In this document: positions 11,076 through 21,718 of the stretch, piece by piece
Layout of the letters: every line of letters begins with the position of its first letter
Numbering within the stretch: position 1 is the stretch's first letter
DNA from: Euborellia annulipes
Lineage: Eukaryota > Arthropoda > Insecta > Dermaptera > Anisolabididae
DNA: 64,000 nucleotides
Assembly (NCBI GenBank): GCA_023213315.1
Contig: JAKCPI010003243.1
Location: forward strand, 1-64,000
Direction of reading: 5' to 3'
The notes under the pieces: model-generated
Told to the model about the DNA's origin: nothing
What the model saw: only the letters and a program-made list of their open reading frames with translations
Databases searched by the model: none
Translations under genes and position numbers: made by a program

Positions 11076-12100
11076 TCTTTGAGCTTCCACCCTAAATTGA
11101 TAATGAAAAAAAAAAAATTAAAATTATTTAAATAAAAAATTTTCTACTGGCGAAGCACGGGAAATTGAGTTTTGGAAAAAAAAAAATTATTTATAAATAT
11201 TTTGGTGAAATTTTTCTGATTGAAAAGTTCCTTTGGGCTCATGAAAAAAATTATTTTCATAAAAAATTTAATAGTATATATATTCGGCTTTTTTTTAATT
11301 GCCCCTTCTATGCAAAGGTCAGTGGGTAAGAATATACAAAATTTTATATAAAGAATATTAAAAATTTAAACTTTTTTTATTGAGAAGGAATCCCTATTAA
11401 CGCCATCTCGGGGCCCAGCAAGATTCTCAACGATCCTGGGTGTGGAGAGGATATTTTTTGAAAATAGAATTTCGAAAATAACCTGAAAATATTAGTAAGT
11501 TAATATTTTTCTTAAAAAAAAAAGAAAATTAAGTGCAAAAGTAATATTTTTTGTTTTTAGCCATGCTTGATCAAACTGAAAAAGTATATTAGAATATTTT
11601 TCGATTCAAAGCTCATAAAATAACCAGGATTAAGGAAATGAAGAGTTAAGGTGAGGATGGTCAATTTCAATGAGATGCTGATCTATTCAAAGATCCAAAA
11701 GAAAATAATAAAGAATAGAAATGCAAAGGGGGCATTTATTGCAATACTATTTAAGCCTTAAAAAAAGAAATACTTTTACTAGTAGGATTTTATAGCTTGG
11801 CGATTCTCATTTCTAAAGTTAAATTGAAAAGATAAAAAAAGAGAGAGGAAAAAAAAATTGAAAATAGAATAAATCTAAATCATTTAGAATATACCGGTAT
11901 GTAAAAGACCTGAAAATATTTTTATTAATATTCGGTTCTTTATGAAAAGAGATGTAATATTATCAGGGGGGAGAGGCAGGGGGGCCTCTCTTCACCTATC
12001 TGCTTGCTATTCGCAAAGTGGCCTTGAATATAATTTAGAACTTGTACGTATTGAAAAATTTATATCTTAATTGATTTAGACTTTCACAATTGTTATTATA
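11076..12100. other. AT-rich region, nothing recognised
   Basis: Homopolymer-rich. A short C/G patch at 11400-11450 (CCATCTCGGGGCCCAGCAAG) and a purine-rich GGGGGGAGAGGCAGG patch near 11967 stand out but match nothing else in the window. Confidence 0.4.
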
Positions 12101-12270
12101 AGAATAAAAGACATTTTTGCCAATAATTGTAATTAATAATACAAAAAATCTTAACAAAGTACAAAGTTTCGGCTACCTTTTCTGGAGCGATGCATTTATT
12201 TGGATAAGATATGAAGAAATAAAGTGGCTGTTGTATTAAACAATAAGAGGCAAAAGGAGCGGGCAGCCAG
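12101..12270. repeat. Decayed extra copy of the P5 left arm
   Basis: CATTTTTGCCAATAATTG, AATAATACAAAAAATCTTAA, AGTTTCGGC and GGAGCGGGCAGCCAGG recur in the same order in the adjacent arm at 12340-12555, so this is an older partial duplicate of that element. Confidence 0.6.
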
Positions 12271-12384
12271 GCAAACTTGCTATCAATAATTAATATTAAA
12301 AGAATTTCATTTTAATTATTAAGCCGAAATTTTATTATACATTTTTGCCATTAGTTTATTATTTAGTAATAATACAAAAAATAT

Positions 12385-12421
12385 TAAATTTCGGCCAGTA
12401 TTTCTTCAGCCGTCATCAGGA
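12385..12421 (-). ncRNA. Weak hammerhead-like core, left arm of P5
   Basis: Minus-strand CTGATGA, C, GGCTG...GGCC, GAAATTT. Helix II is short and I cannot find helix I, so this is a relic at best. Confidence 0.25.
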
Positions 12422-12706
12422 GAGGCTTTTATTAATTACTGGGAGTTTAGAAGTTGGCAATATGTAGTGTGGAGCGACACAATCACTTCCCTACTCTCAG
12501 TGTAAACTTATCCAAGTAAGCAATAAGCGGCTAAAGGAGCGGGCAGCCAGGTAGTTAGTCCCCACGAAATGAAACTCTCTGTTGGGGAAACAGTTTCGGT
12601 TTCCATGAAATATAACCATCATTAGTCCATTTATGGAGAGTGTGAGCTCAAAGGACAAAGCAGTGTCAATTGCGGAGTTGCCAGTTGTTGAGTATTAATA
12701 TTATAC

Positions 12707-12989
12707 TTTTTTTTTTTATTATAACAAAACATTCACACTTTTTTCCTCATTCACACTCACACTCACACACACATTCACGCAGTCTTTTCGGCAACTCAGG
12801 CCATTTAAGACTTTAGACGATAACCGTTGTAATTAATATACTGTATATATTGGGGGTTCAGGCATTCTATTTAAGCCATCTGGTATCCAAATGGCTTAAA
12901 TAAAATTATCGGACTGCCTGGGATCCGAACCCGCGACGTTTGGTATAGGAGGTAGGCACGCTACCTACTACGCCAAACTCGGGGGCGTG
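12707..12989 (-). mobile_element. tRNA-headed SINE family S1, copy A, with TSD
   Basis: Minus-strand reading: GGCGTAGTAGGTAGCGTGCC (A box), CGTCGCGGGTTCGGATCCC (B box), CAGTCCGATAATTTTATTT, ATTTGGATACCAGATGGC, then GTGTGTGAGTGTGAGTGTGA and a poly(A) tail. Flanked by TATTATAC at 12699-12706 and 12990-12997. Other copies: 15125, 50496 and 58429. Non-coding, moved in trans by a LINE. Confidence 0.88.
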
Positions 12990-13344
12990 TATTATACTTA
13001 AATTATTTGTATAACATGCAAAGCAATGAAATCAGCTTATACGATGAGCAAAGTTTGAGATACAATATCTGATTTTAGTTGAGTTTGAGATACAATATCT
13101 CAACAACTCCGCAATTGACTCAATGCTTTGTGCTTTGTCCTTTGAGCTTTATATTTCATTAAAACAGAAACTGTTTCCCCAACAGAGAGTTTCATTTCGT
13201 GGGGACTAACTACCTGGCTGCCCGCTCCTTTAGCCGCTTATTGCTTACTTGGATAAGTTTACACTGAGAGTAGGGAAGTGATTGTGTCGCTCCACACTAC
13301 ATATTGCCAACTTCTAAACTCCCAGTAATTAATAAAAGCCTCTC

Positions 13345-13378
13345 CTGATGACGGCTGAAGAAATACTGGCCGAAATTT
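13345..13378 (+). ncRNA. Weak hammerhead-like core, right arm of P5
   Basis: CTGATGA (13345-13351), C, GGC (13353-13355) pairing with GCC (13369-13371), GAAATTT. Same arrangement as the better motifs in the window, but helix I is not evident. Confidence 0.25.
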
Positions 13379-13486
13379 AATATTTTTTGTATTATTAATA
13401 ACTAAATAATAAACTAATGGCAAAAATGTATAATAAAATTTCGGCTTAATAATTAAAATGAAATTCTTTTAATATTAATTATTGAT

Positions 13487-13702
13487 AGCAAGTTTGCGAG
13501 ATATGTTTGTGCTTAAGATTGGGCAAAATTGCACCCCCTGGAGTCGGACCAGGACCTCCACGCTCCGGTGGACTACCATTATTGGGCCGGCGCCCTAGGA
13601 TTAGGGTAGTCCACCCGCCGTGAAAGGGTGGAGGTCCTGGTTCTACTCCAGGGAGTGCAATTTTGCCCAATCTTAAGCACAAACATATCTCGCAAACTTG
13701 CT
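13487..13702. repeat. Near-perfect tRNA-like foldback
   Basis: 216 bp. The left arm starts AGCAAGTTTGCGAGATATGT and the right arm ends with its complement, with GATTGGGCAAAATTGCA and ACCAGGACCTCCAC repeated inverted. The right arm contains GGTTCTACTCC, a B-box match. The centre is GC-rich (GGGCCGGCGCCC). It looks like two inverted copies of a SINE head. The short frame across it is an artefact. Confidence 0.7.
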
Positions 13703-13770
13703 ACCTTAAACGATATATTGACTGGCTAATGAACAGTCTATTTGAGCATTGATTGAAAAAATTCCATCTT
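13703..13770 (+). repeat. Body of the tRNA-like repeat, shared with 4.34 kb
   Basis: CCTTAAACGATATATTGACTG and TCTATTTGAGCATTGATTG appear reverse-complemented at 4345-4400, showing a dispersed family rather than a chance palindrome. Confidence 0.6.
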
Positions 13771-14514
13771 TTTCAAACAAGGCTCTAGCTAGTTAATTAT
13801 TGAATTTTATCAATAGTTAGGGTTTTTTTTTTTTATTTAATATTAGATAGAATTGAAAGTATCCTCATAATAAATTTTCTGTGAGAGCATGAAAAGCCCC
13901 GAGTCCTCTTTATAATTCACTAGAATTACAAATATTAAACAAACATTTCTCTTAAATGCTGAATACTATTATATTCTGTTTGTTAAGATTCATTTGTACT
14001 TATTACAAGCTAATTAATTCTCAAATTATTGTTACAAGCTTTCATATGAAATGGGAATGATTGAATACGATGGAAAAGATTAATAAAAAATAATTTCACT
14101 TCAAAATTTGTTCTTATTTAAAGGGAATAAATTTAATTATTTGAAATAAGATGAGAGATTGCTTTTTGAAAGCTATCTACCAAAGCCTTTGTAAAAAATT
14201 TAGTCATTTGTAATTTTGTAATCAATCTCTTGCGCCTATGAAATATGCAACTATATATATAGTATAGTAAGATCATGTCAAAAATTCGATGTCGAGAGCT
14301 GGAACAATCCTTGAAATAACATGAACAATGTTCATTGAACATTTTTAAAATATTATGTTTTTTTAATAAAGCTACAATTTTCTTTAAGGAAAGGTCTTTT
14401 TATTTAGAACAATATTTTGTATACAATCAAAACATACATATGTGCACGAACAAAAATTGAATATTATAGGAAATAGGAAAAAACCTAAGAGAAGATTTAG
14501 CGTATAGTGTAGCA
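13771..14514. other. AT-rich spacer
   Basis: No gene or repeat recognised. A fragment at 14265-14300 (TCATGTCAAAAATTCGATGTC) resembles an internal piece of RepA on the minus strand. Confidence 0.35.
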
Positions 14515-14752
14515 ATAAAGTACAAGTAGGCCTACTTTTTGGCCGATTTTGTTCAAAAGCTTATTTTGAGTGTCCGGGAGGGTACCTAAATTAAATATAA
14601 AATTTCAATCCGGTTGCTCAATTCCTTCATGCTACAAATCAGCAGAAACACACACAAACAGACCTCAAAACGTGTATATCCATCAAAATCTCGACATAGA
14701 ATCTTTGAAATGATCGCCAATACTTTCTCTCTATATATATTTCATATATAGG
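14515..14752 (+). repeat. RepA interspersed repeat, + copy, 3' part
   Basis: GGCCGATTTTGTTCAAAAGC, TAAAATTTCAATCCGGTTGC, CAAACAGACCTCAAAACGTG, CATCAAAATCTCGACATAGA, then ATACTTTCTC and ATTTCATATATAGG. The CA run is short and the internal GGGACC..GGACTC block is lost. Confidence 0.7.
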
Positions 14753-15112
14753 AAAATTGTAAAGTTGGATTCAATCTATCTATCTTTAATTATAATTAAA
14801 GTTAGATCACACAAATTAAAAATAAAAACTATATTGAAAACATCTAAATTATATTTATGTCATATTGTCAATTCCTCATCTCTAAGTAATAATAAAAAAT
14901 TGAAACAATTGTTGAATTAATAGAGAAATTAATGTTTGAAATAGTTGGATGATAAACACATTAAGACAAGGTATGAACAAATAAATATTTTTAATCAATG
15001 ACCTCTCTCATATTCCAGAGAAGTTTGTATGATTTTAACACACATAGGCCTACATGTTAATAAAGTAATTGTATTTATATATAAAAAGGTTGAGCATCCA
15101 ATTGTTAATAAT
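14753..15112. other. AT-rich spacer
   Basis: No gene recognised. Short ATCTATCT run near 14776. Confidence 0.35.
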
Positions 15113-15124
15113 AATAATAATAAT

Positions 15125-15391
15125 TTTTTTTTTTTAAACACTCACACTTTTTCCTCATTCACACTCAACTCACACACACATTCACACAGTATTTTCGGCA
15201 ACTCAGGCCATATAAGACTTTTTACGATATCCGTTATTGATAAATATACATATATGGGGTCCAGGCATTCTTATTTAAGCCATTTGGTATCCAATTGGCT
15301 TAAATAAAATCATCGGACTGCCTGGGGTCCGAACCCGCGACGTTTGGTATATGAGGTTAGCACGCTAACCTCTACGCCATGCCCCGAGGGC
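15125..15391 (-). mobile_element. tRNA-headed SINE family S1, copy B, with TSD
   Basis: Same order as copy A: A box GTAGAGGTTAGCGTGCTAAC, B box GGTTCGGACCCC, CAGTCCGATGATTTTATTT, ATTGGATACCAAATGGC, GTGTGTGAGTTGAGTGTGAA, poly(A). Flanked by TAATAATAATTT just before the tail (about 15113-15124) and at 15392-15403. The left TSD lies in an AAT-rich run, so its extent is approximate. Confidence 0.82.
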
Positions 15392-15403
15392 TAATAATAA
15401 TTT

Positions 15404-16389
15404 AAATTGTATTCATAAAAGATTAAGAAGAGGGCATAACTAACTCTTATTGTAGTTAATAGTTAAGTGATTGGCAAAAAATAAAGAAATGCTAGAGACA
15501 TGAGATTGTTATTTAATCTTTATTTTTATTTATAAAATTTTTTTTGCAAAATTTTTCTTTGTAAAAAATAAATTGTTGTAGATTCAGAGGAAGGCACAAT
15601 TGTGCGAAACGATGTAAGTTGGCCTCCATCGTAAACCTAATAAGAATAAAAAACCTCTTATAATAAATTTATTGCAAAATAATTTATTTTTAAAAAAACT
15701 CACCGTCCATCCAGAGATCCGATTGAGTAAAGGAGCCTAGCATCTTTAAACTTAAACAATTTATTGAAAAAGTCTGAATAAAAATTTAATAAAGACCCGA
15801 ATGAAAAAGAAGTGATTATTAGTTGTAATTTAATAACAAAAATGTGAATGAAAATTAAATATATTTTTCCCTGAGTGTCTTTTAATCATATAATAAAAAG
15901 AACATGAATGTTTACTAGTTTGCTTTTAAGTAATTTCATGGTCTATTTTTTTATTATTTCTCTTTTGAGCAAATGATTAAATTTTATATTTAAAAGATGT
16001 TTACGAATTTATAAACAAAATTTTTTGTCCATTAACAAATGAATAAAGAATTTTTTAATATACACAAGCCCGCCGGGAAAGAAATAATTAATTTTTAAGA
16101 GGGAATATTTTTCACTTATTTATACCCCCGAGGAAGCATCATTCACAAAAAGAATGAAAAATAAAGAAATTAATATTTTAGTGGGGAGGACCCTATTATT
16201 AATTATTTTTATATTCTACTAAATGAGGGATTTAATTAACTGAATTAAATTTAAAAATAATCTGCTAGTGTCTTTTCAACGGGAAAATTAATTAAATAGT
16301 CAAATATTTTTCGAGATCTATATATTTGAATAAGATAATAGTATTCAAAATATCTCGATTCTGATTTAACAAGTCATAGATATATTTAA
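15404..16389. other. AT-rich region with a hammerhead-like relic
   Basis: At about 15585-15620 GATTCAGAGGAAGGCACAAT is followed by TGTGCGAAACGATG. The GCAC/GTGC helix and GAAAC match the motif of the palindromes, but the CTGANGA box is damaged. Nothing else recognised. Confidence 0.35.
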
Positions 16390-16560
16390 CAAGCCTGTGA
16401 GTGTTTTTATCATTGGCGAGGTTTATAAGCAGTTAGTCGTGCAAGTCACAAAGTGAAAACTTTAAAGAAAAATTTTTCGGGACAGACATCTGGATCTGCT
16501 CTAACACACTGTAAGCAGGAAAGCTCTGAGGGCACTGGGGAAATTAATACGTTGTACCTT
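16390..16560 (+). repeat. Dispersed repeat shared with 57.25-57.42 kb
   Basis: GCAGTTAGTCGTGCAAGTCAC, AACTTTAAAGAAAAATTTT and the GACAGACATCTGGATCTGCT block recur at 57252-57400, the last one inverted there. Related tails flank the tRNA-like repeats at 17.4 kb. Confidence 0.6.
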
Positions 16561-16663
16561 ATTATAATAGTAAGACCAAATGACAAAGTGAAAACTTAAT
16601 GTTTTTTTTTTCTTTTTTAATTAATGAAACAAAAAAAAAAAAAAAAAAACATTTAGGCCTACA

Positions 16664-16754
16664 TACCCAGATAGCACAGTACGTCTTATGTACGTACATA
16701 AGACGAACTGTGCGTCTTATGTACGTACATAAGACGTACTGTGCTATCTGGGTA
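16664..16754. mobile_element. Perfect palindromic MITE, TA-flanked
   Basis: Arms begin TACCCAGATAGCACAGTACG and end with the exact complement. Each arm contains a 24-bp self-complementary block (CGTCTTATGTAC plus its mirror complement), so the element holds palindromes within a palindrome. TA on each side suggests a TA-targeting transposase (Tc1/mariner-like). Too short to code. Confidence 0.7.
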
Positions 16755-16956
16755 TTGTATTTATTCATTATTAATTTAGTATGAAAATAATCTTTATACT
16801 TTTTTCTAACTATTGCAAAAAATAAATTTAAAAACGTAAATGAAGACATTTATCATCTTTTATGAGCTATAAAAACGGGCATGTAAATATTTAAAGCTCT
16901 CAGGCGACTCTTTTATTGAAAAAATGTGGAAAACAAACTAAATATTAAGGAATAAA

Positions 16957-17002
16957 ATCTTGGTGTGACTGGCGCACAGCACACAACTTTCTCTTACCCT
17001 TC
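16957..17002 (+). repeat. Left half of the RepA-associated hairpin
   Basis: CTTGGTGTGACTGGCGCACA followed by GCACACAACTTTCTCTTACC, then unrelated sequence; the complementary arm is missing. Confidence 0.65.
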
Positions 17003-17210
17003 GCTCTTTATTCGTTTTAAGAGTTGTTTTAAATTTATTTTAAAACACAATGTTTATAATAAGAAATCTAATGGATCTAATGAGCTAAATCAACGTTTTA
17101 TCTATAAGAAAAAAATAGGAATAAAAAATAAAATCTATTTCTATTAGCCCTATAAGAAAATGTTAGAAAAATTTTCCAAAATCTCACGTTTAGAGAACAT
17201 CTCCTTCTAT

Positions 17211-17533
17211 TTAACATATTTGTGAGTATGTTTATTTGTTGGTGAGTCAAATGTCCCATGACCCCCGAGAATTGAACCCAGGATATCCAGCCTTTCCGGG
17301 GCGTTGATGTGTTACCCTTTGCACCAGGTCACCGACCCTCGACCAACACGAACAAATACATTCCCTTTGACCCCAAATTGACAGTGCATTCTCTAACAAA
17401 AGAATTTTAAAATCAGAAATCTTTAAAGAAAAATTTCTCACTTGTCAGCACGCAGATGCCTCTGAAAGGCTGAGATCCTGGGTTCGATTCCCAGGGCCAT
17501 GGGGCGACCAACAAACATACTCACAAATGTTAA
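17211..17533. repeat. tRNA-like foldback, 323 bp
   Basis: Ends TTAACATATTTGTGAGTATG on the left and CATACTCACAAATGTTAA on the right. Each arm holds a tRNA-like block with a B box: GGGTTCAATTC on the minus strand of the left arm, GGGTTCGATTCCC on the plus strand of the right arm. The left block is a relative of 57126-57220. The arms meet around an AT-rich centre with TTTAAAGAAAAATTT. Confidence 0.65.
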
Positions 17534-18796
17534 ATATTTCTATGACTAGTCAAATCCGAATCGAGGTAATCATTGAATATTAATATCTTATTCAAATGCA
17601 GAAAAATCAATATTTAATAATTCTCAGTAATTTTATGACGTTAATCCATTTCAATGAATTTTTTTAACCTTCCTGTGTGTGCTCTTTTCATGGATAAAAT
17701 AGAGAGAATTTAAGAGTCACGTAAAAATAAATGGGGATGGGAGAGTTTCAAGCTAAGAAATCCCTAGAGGCATTTCCCTCTTGGCTTCCTAGCACTTAAG
17801 CATTCTTCGGAGAATACTATTGTTTAGCCAGCCGAAATAAACAACAATGGTGGCGCACGCTGTTTTCGGCAGGCATTTTTAATAGACTATTATAATTGGT
17901 TTTTGGAGATAGCGAACAAATGAATAGACAGAATTAAATTCATTGGAACACTTATTGTCATCGTGAAAAATTACAGATTCTGACTGATTGTTTAAAATAG
18001 TGGAATAAATTTAAATAAAAGGCTTTATTTAAATTATATTGAATAGCAATGAATGAAGTGTAAAGCAAAGGTTTAAGAAAAAAATCACAAAATAACAATA
18101 GTTTTAGTCATTTTTGAAATTTCATGTGGGAGAACTTTTGAAACATACAATAGTTTTAACAATTTAAATAATATTTTCTCAGAGTATATATCATAAAATG
18201 GTATTGGATCTAGTTACTTTTTTATGTTTTAATTATTATATTTAGAAATAGAATAAACAAGATAATGCCGTATGAGTGGAGATGGATGAATAAATAGAAG
18301 CTAAAAAATATAATTCGATTAGGGCTTGATATCAATCAGTTTCGATACGACGCCCATGTTACAAGTGGATCAATCTTGTCAAATTTGCAGGGAATATGTT
18401 CTCCATTTACGAGGTCTATGCAGTGGATACAAAGGCTTTTGTAAAGGTGCACATAATTTTAAATCAATAATATAATAAGTAATTCGAATATTCTCCAAAA
18501 AAATAAATAAATGAAACTTTAATATATGATGGCCAACATGCTAGTATTATTTCTACCTATAGAAATAGATAATGTCGCTAATGGCCTTAGCGAGAAGATG
18601 CTGTCTAAATTAGCAAATAATTGAAAAACTTCACACTGGCCAATACACTGGGAGCAGAGCGACGTTCAGATTCCACAGGCACCGCTAACTCCACCCATCC
18701 TGCAACAAAATAAATTTAATTAGTTTGCTGAAGACGACATTGCAAGTATATCGTTATTGGAAATCAGTCCTTCATGTGAACATACCGAAAATTATT
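17534..18796. other. AT-rich region, nothing recognised
   Basis: No coding sequence, RNA gene or repeat shared with the rest of the window was seen. A moderately GC patch at 17820-17875 has no identifiable content. Confidence 0.4.
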
Positions 18797-18849
18797 GTCA
18801 AATAGGTAAGTTCAATTAACCAGATGTTTGAACTAATCTATTTGACAGA
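18797..18849. repeat. Short hairpin
   Basis: TGTCAAATAGGTAAGTTCAA pairs with TTGAACTAATCTATTTGACA across a 12-nt loop. Possibly a MITE remnant; TTTTCACATTAAGG soon after resembles an end of the MITE at 34490. Confidence 0.55.
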
Positions 18850-19612
18850 TCTATTAATTTATTGTTTTCACATTAAGGACGGAAGTTTCCAATAAAGTTT
18901 GTTTCTAGCAATTTCATTTGTGTCAGGATATGAACTTTCTTAATGACCTGACACTGTTGGTCACTATCTCCATTCTATTTGTAATCAACACCTTTATTAT
19001 CTATTTGTAATTAATTAAAAGATTAAAATTAAAAGGGTCAATCGTCATATGTCTATGATTCTAGAATCCGATTCAAGTATTCTCCAAATGTGAGCCCCTG
19101 ATCTTTGTAGCTTTTGATCCGGCTCAAAGAAGAATAATTCTTAAAAAAGTAAAAAAAGACATGCCAACCAAAAGGGTTGTAGTTAATGAGGAACAAAAGT
19201 TGGACACCCCTTGCTAAATTAACATCACAAAAGAATTTAAGATGTTTTTAAATTTAAATAAGCATAATTTTTATTTAAAAAAAAAATATGATAATCACTG
19301 CCTAAAAAAAAGAAAAGAAAGCAAAATTAATACGATCCGAGAATACCAAGTGGTCTGCTTGTCCACAATTAAATGTGGTAACCAGATCAAAATTCAATAA
19401 ATGTCAATAAAAAAAATATAGTAAGCTCTGAAGTAAAATTTGTCCAGTCCTTATCTTTTATTAAAGAATTAAGAGTTATGATAATATTGTCTTAGGCAAG
19501 ACTCGTCAATATAAATGCAATGGCTCATTGGAAGCTATTGGAATATTATTAACTAAACTATGCAAGGCTAGACTATGCTTGTTCGGCAACGAGTCGCGGA
19601 AGCGACTCCAAT
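18850..19612. other. AT-rich spacer
   Basis: No gene or repeat recognised. Confidence 0.4.
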
Positions 19613-19898
19613 TTTTACTTTCTCTTACCAATTTATATGTAGGGAGAAAGTATTGGATTCATGTCAAAAATTTGATTTCGAGATTTTGAAGGAAATACAC
19701 GTTTTGGGGCCCCTGAATCCAAAAAAATGGGTTCAGCAAAATGATCTCTCTGTCTATGAAGAAAATATCTCACGTACGAAAAGAGCTTGGAGTTTGAAAT
19801 TAGATATTTATTTTTTTTTTGGAATGGGTGCCTAAGGTTCGAAGACCTATAATGACCAGGGGTCGCATGCAGCCAGGAATATATCTCCACACAAAAAA
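19613..19898 (-). repeat. RepA interspersed repeat, - copy, 3' end
   Basis: On the plus strand it opens with TTACTTTCTCTTACC and GGGAGAAAGTATTGGATTCA, then GAAATACACGTTTTGGGGCC, ATCTCTCTGTCTATG and AAAAGAGCTTGG. This is the RepA 3' end in reverse. It leads directly into the hairpin at 19899. Confidence 0.75.
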
Positions 19899-19970
19899 TC
19901 TGGTGTGACTGGCGCACTTCTCTTACCTTCGTTAATCGAAAGTTCTGTAGCGTGCGCCAGTCACACCAGA
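19899..19970. repeat. RepA-associated hairpin, copy 3
   Basis: TCTGGTGTGACTGGCGCAC pairs with GTGCGCCAGTCACACCAGA; about 34 nt of loop and inner stem include TCTTACCTTCGTTAATCGAA. The outer 19-bp stem is perfect. Confidence 0.82.
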
Positions 19971-20821
19971 TTTTTTTAATGGAGATATACTCGTATTTAG
20001 TTTCCTCATAGCACCTTAGTTAAGTTGACTACTTGTTTATTATTATTTTGGAAAGTTTCAGCCTTCAGAAAACACTTTAGGTTAGGATATTTTTTGACAG
20101 GTTTGAACTAGCGCTGACCTAGCCACGTGTCCGAAAATTTCGCTGTCTACTGCTAGTTTCCTATTTTATATTCTATTTGCTCGTTGTCTACAAATTTTAA
20201 GCTTGCAGAAAACAGTTTAGAGATATTAATTAATATTACACCTTTACCGGCTTATTCCCGCTAAAGGCTGGAAGTCCTGACTCTAAAGTATCTTTCCATT
20301 AGTAAAATGCAACCTGTTCTGAAAATATTAGCCTTCAGAAAGCTCTTGCTCATTTTCGTCGCCAGCTCTCCGACAATAAGAGAAAAGGGTGTGTTTCTCA
20401 CCAGATTTTTCTTTAATTATCAGATTGACAAATAATTTTATCCATTTTTTAATTAAAAACTCAATTATTTAATTTTAATGAATTAAAAATTATGATTTCA
20501 AAAATACATATGTACACACACACACACACACACACATACACACACACAAACGATCTCTCCTCCTACTGGGGCTTTTATTTAATTAATAAACGCGAACGAT
20601 TTTTTTTTTAATAATCCTTTATTTTTGCATGGAAATTTGAAGTCAATAAAAATGCATTTGAATTAGTTTTATCTTCAAAAATTAGATTTAAATTAAATTT
20701 ATTAATACGAAGGCTATCTATTTTGATTCTTTTATTTGGATTATGTTTATTTTTAAATAATCAATTTATTTTATCTATTGTTTTATAATTATTTATCCTT
20801 GTTTATATAGTCATAATTAAA
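19971..20821. other. RepA edge, then unassigned sequence
   Basis: TTAGTTTCCTCATAGCACC near 20000 is RepA edge sequence. Between 20050 and 20350 an imperfect CCTTCAGAAAAC/GCTTGCAGAAAAC phrase recurs three times about 120-150 bp apart, perhaps a degenerate tandem array. An AC microsatellite lies at 20515-20550. No gene seen. Confidence 0.4.
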
Positions 20822-20984
20822 GCCCGGATTCCTATGCAATTGCATATTCTATTTGCTAACATGTACCACCCGGAAAACCAATTTTCTATCCGATTCATGC
20901 CCACTTGGAACTAGGGTTCAAATTCTAAATTGCATATTTTTGCATATTTTGTGAATATTGCATAAAGCTGCATATTTAAAACTT

Positions 20985-21480
20985 TTTGAACATTTTTCGG
21001 TAAAAGTTTTATTTTATTTTAATTTTTTAATCGATTTTCTCAAAATTCGCTCCAACAATTTTGATTCTTCTTCTTCTTCTTCTTCTGTCCTCGCCATTAT
21101 TAATCCCGTGGTGCGGGGTCGGCGGACCTTACCCTCTCCCTCCACTCTCCTCTATCCATTGCTGTTGTCTCCGACAGGCCAAGCTCGGTCATGTCTCTCT
21201 TGACCCGATGAAGCCAAGTCATCCAACAATTTTGATTAAAATTCAAAAATCAATTATTTTTTTGATGCTCTTTAAAATGTATATTCTCATTTTGCCCTTG
21301 AAATTTTATGAAGACCAATTTACTCCTGTACTCGATAGGAAAGATAGGAGAAATAGTTGCCATAGTAACAAAATATAAATTTTACATCTTGAATTCTCAA
21401 AAAATTTAGTGTGACAAGCACACTACATAATTTCGATTACTGAAGGTATGAGGTGCGTTCAGTTACACCAGATTTTTTAC
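20985..21480 (-). repeat. RepA interspersed repeat, - copy, interrupted by a LINE end
   Basis: GATTTTCTCAAAATTCGCTC, then after the insert AATTTTGATTAAAATTCAAA, AAATGTATATTCTCATTTTG, GTTGCCATAGTAACAAAAT and a decayed hairpin (21405-21473). The insert at 21067-21221 duplicated 16 bp of this repeat. Confidence 0.75.
21067..21221 (-). pseudogene. 3' terminus of a non-LTR retrotransposon, 16-bp TSD
   Basis: The minus strand encodes the last ~44 codons of a LINE reverse transcriptase ORF. It shows the typical C-terminal pattern of RVKRDM, ELGLSE, AMDRGEWRERV and SADPAPRD before two stop codons, then an (AAG)n tail. The insert is bracketed by exact copies of TCCAACAATTTTGATT at 21051-21066 and 21222-21237, proof of target-primed insertion into a RepA copy. 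Only 155 bp were copied, a strong 5' truncation. The clade cannot be set from so little protein; the phrasing resembles LINEs with restriction-like or APE endonucleases common in arthropods. It is not the same element as the LINE at 28.9 kb. Confidence 0.8.
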
Positions 21481-21718
21481 ATTAAATTTAGTTTTTATTG
21501 GGAGACAAATTTTTGTTCTTTTCACTATTTCCTTCCAAAAATAAAACACGATTAGTTTTATTTACACCGGTAGAAATCATGATTTACCTTTGATTGGAAA
21601 CCATTTACTTTATATTTTTGTCATATATATTGCATATTTTGCTTCATATTTTAATACTTTTACTGCATTTATATGCCATATTTAGCGGTTTTTGCTGAAT
21701 AAAAATCCGGGCTCTAGT

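Larger units (their letters stand above)
12271..13498. mobile_element. Palindromic element P5, ~400-bp arms
   Basis: Left arm 12271-12680, right arm 13100-13498, almost exact complements: GCAAACTTGCTATCAATAAT against its complement at 13478-13498, and GGCTAAAGGAGCGGGCAGCC against 13219-13238. A SINE with its own TSD sits in the centre (12707-12989). Each arm carries a weak hammerhead-like core (CTGATGA, GGC..GCC, GAAATTT). No outer TSD found. Confidence 0.75.
20822..21718. mobile_element. Possible DNA element with AGCCCGGATT ends
   Basis: AGCCCGGATTCCTATGCAAT on the left and a right end complementary to AGAGCCCGGATTTTTATTCA bracket sequence rich in TTGCATATTTTG on both sides. A RepA copy (20985-21480) sits between, apparently inserted. 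No convincing TSD, so the boundaries are tentative. Confidence 0.4.
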
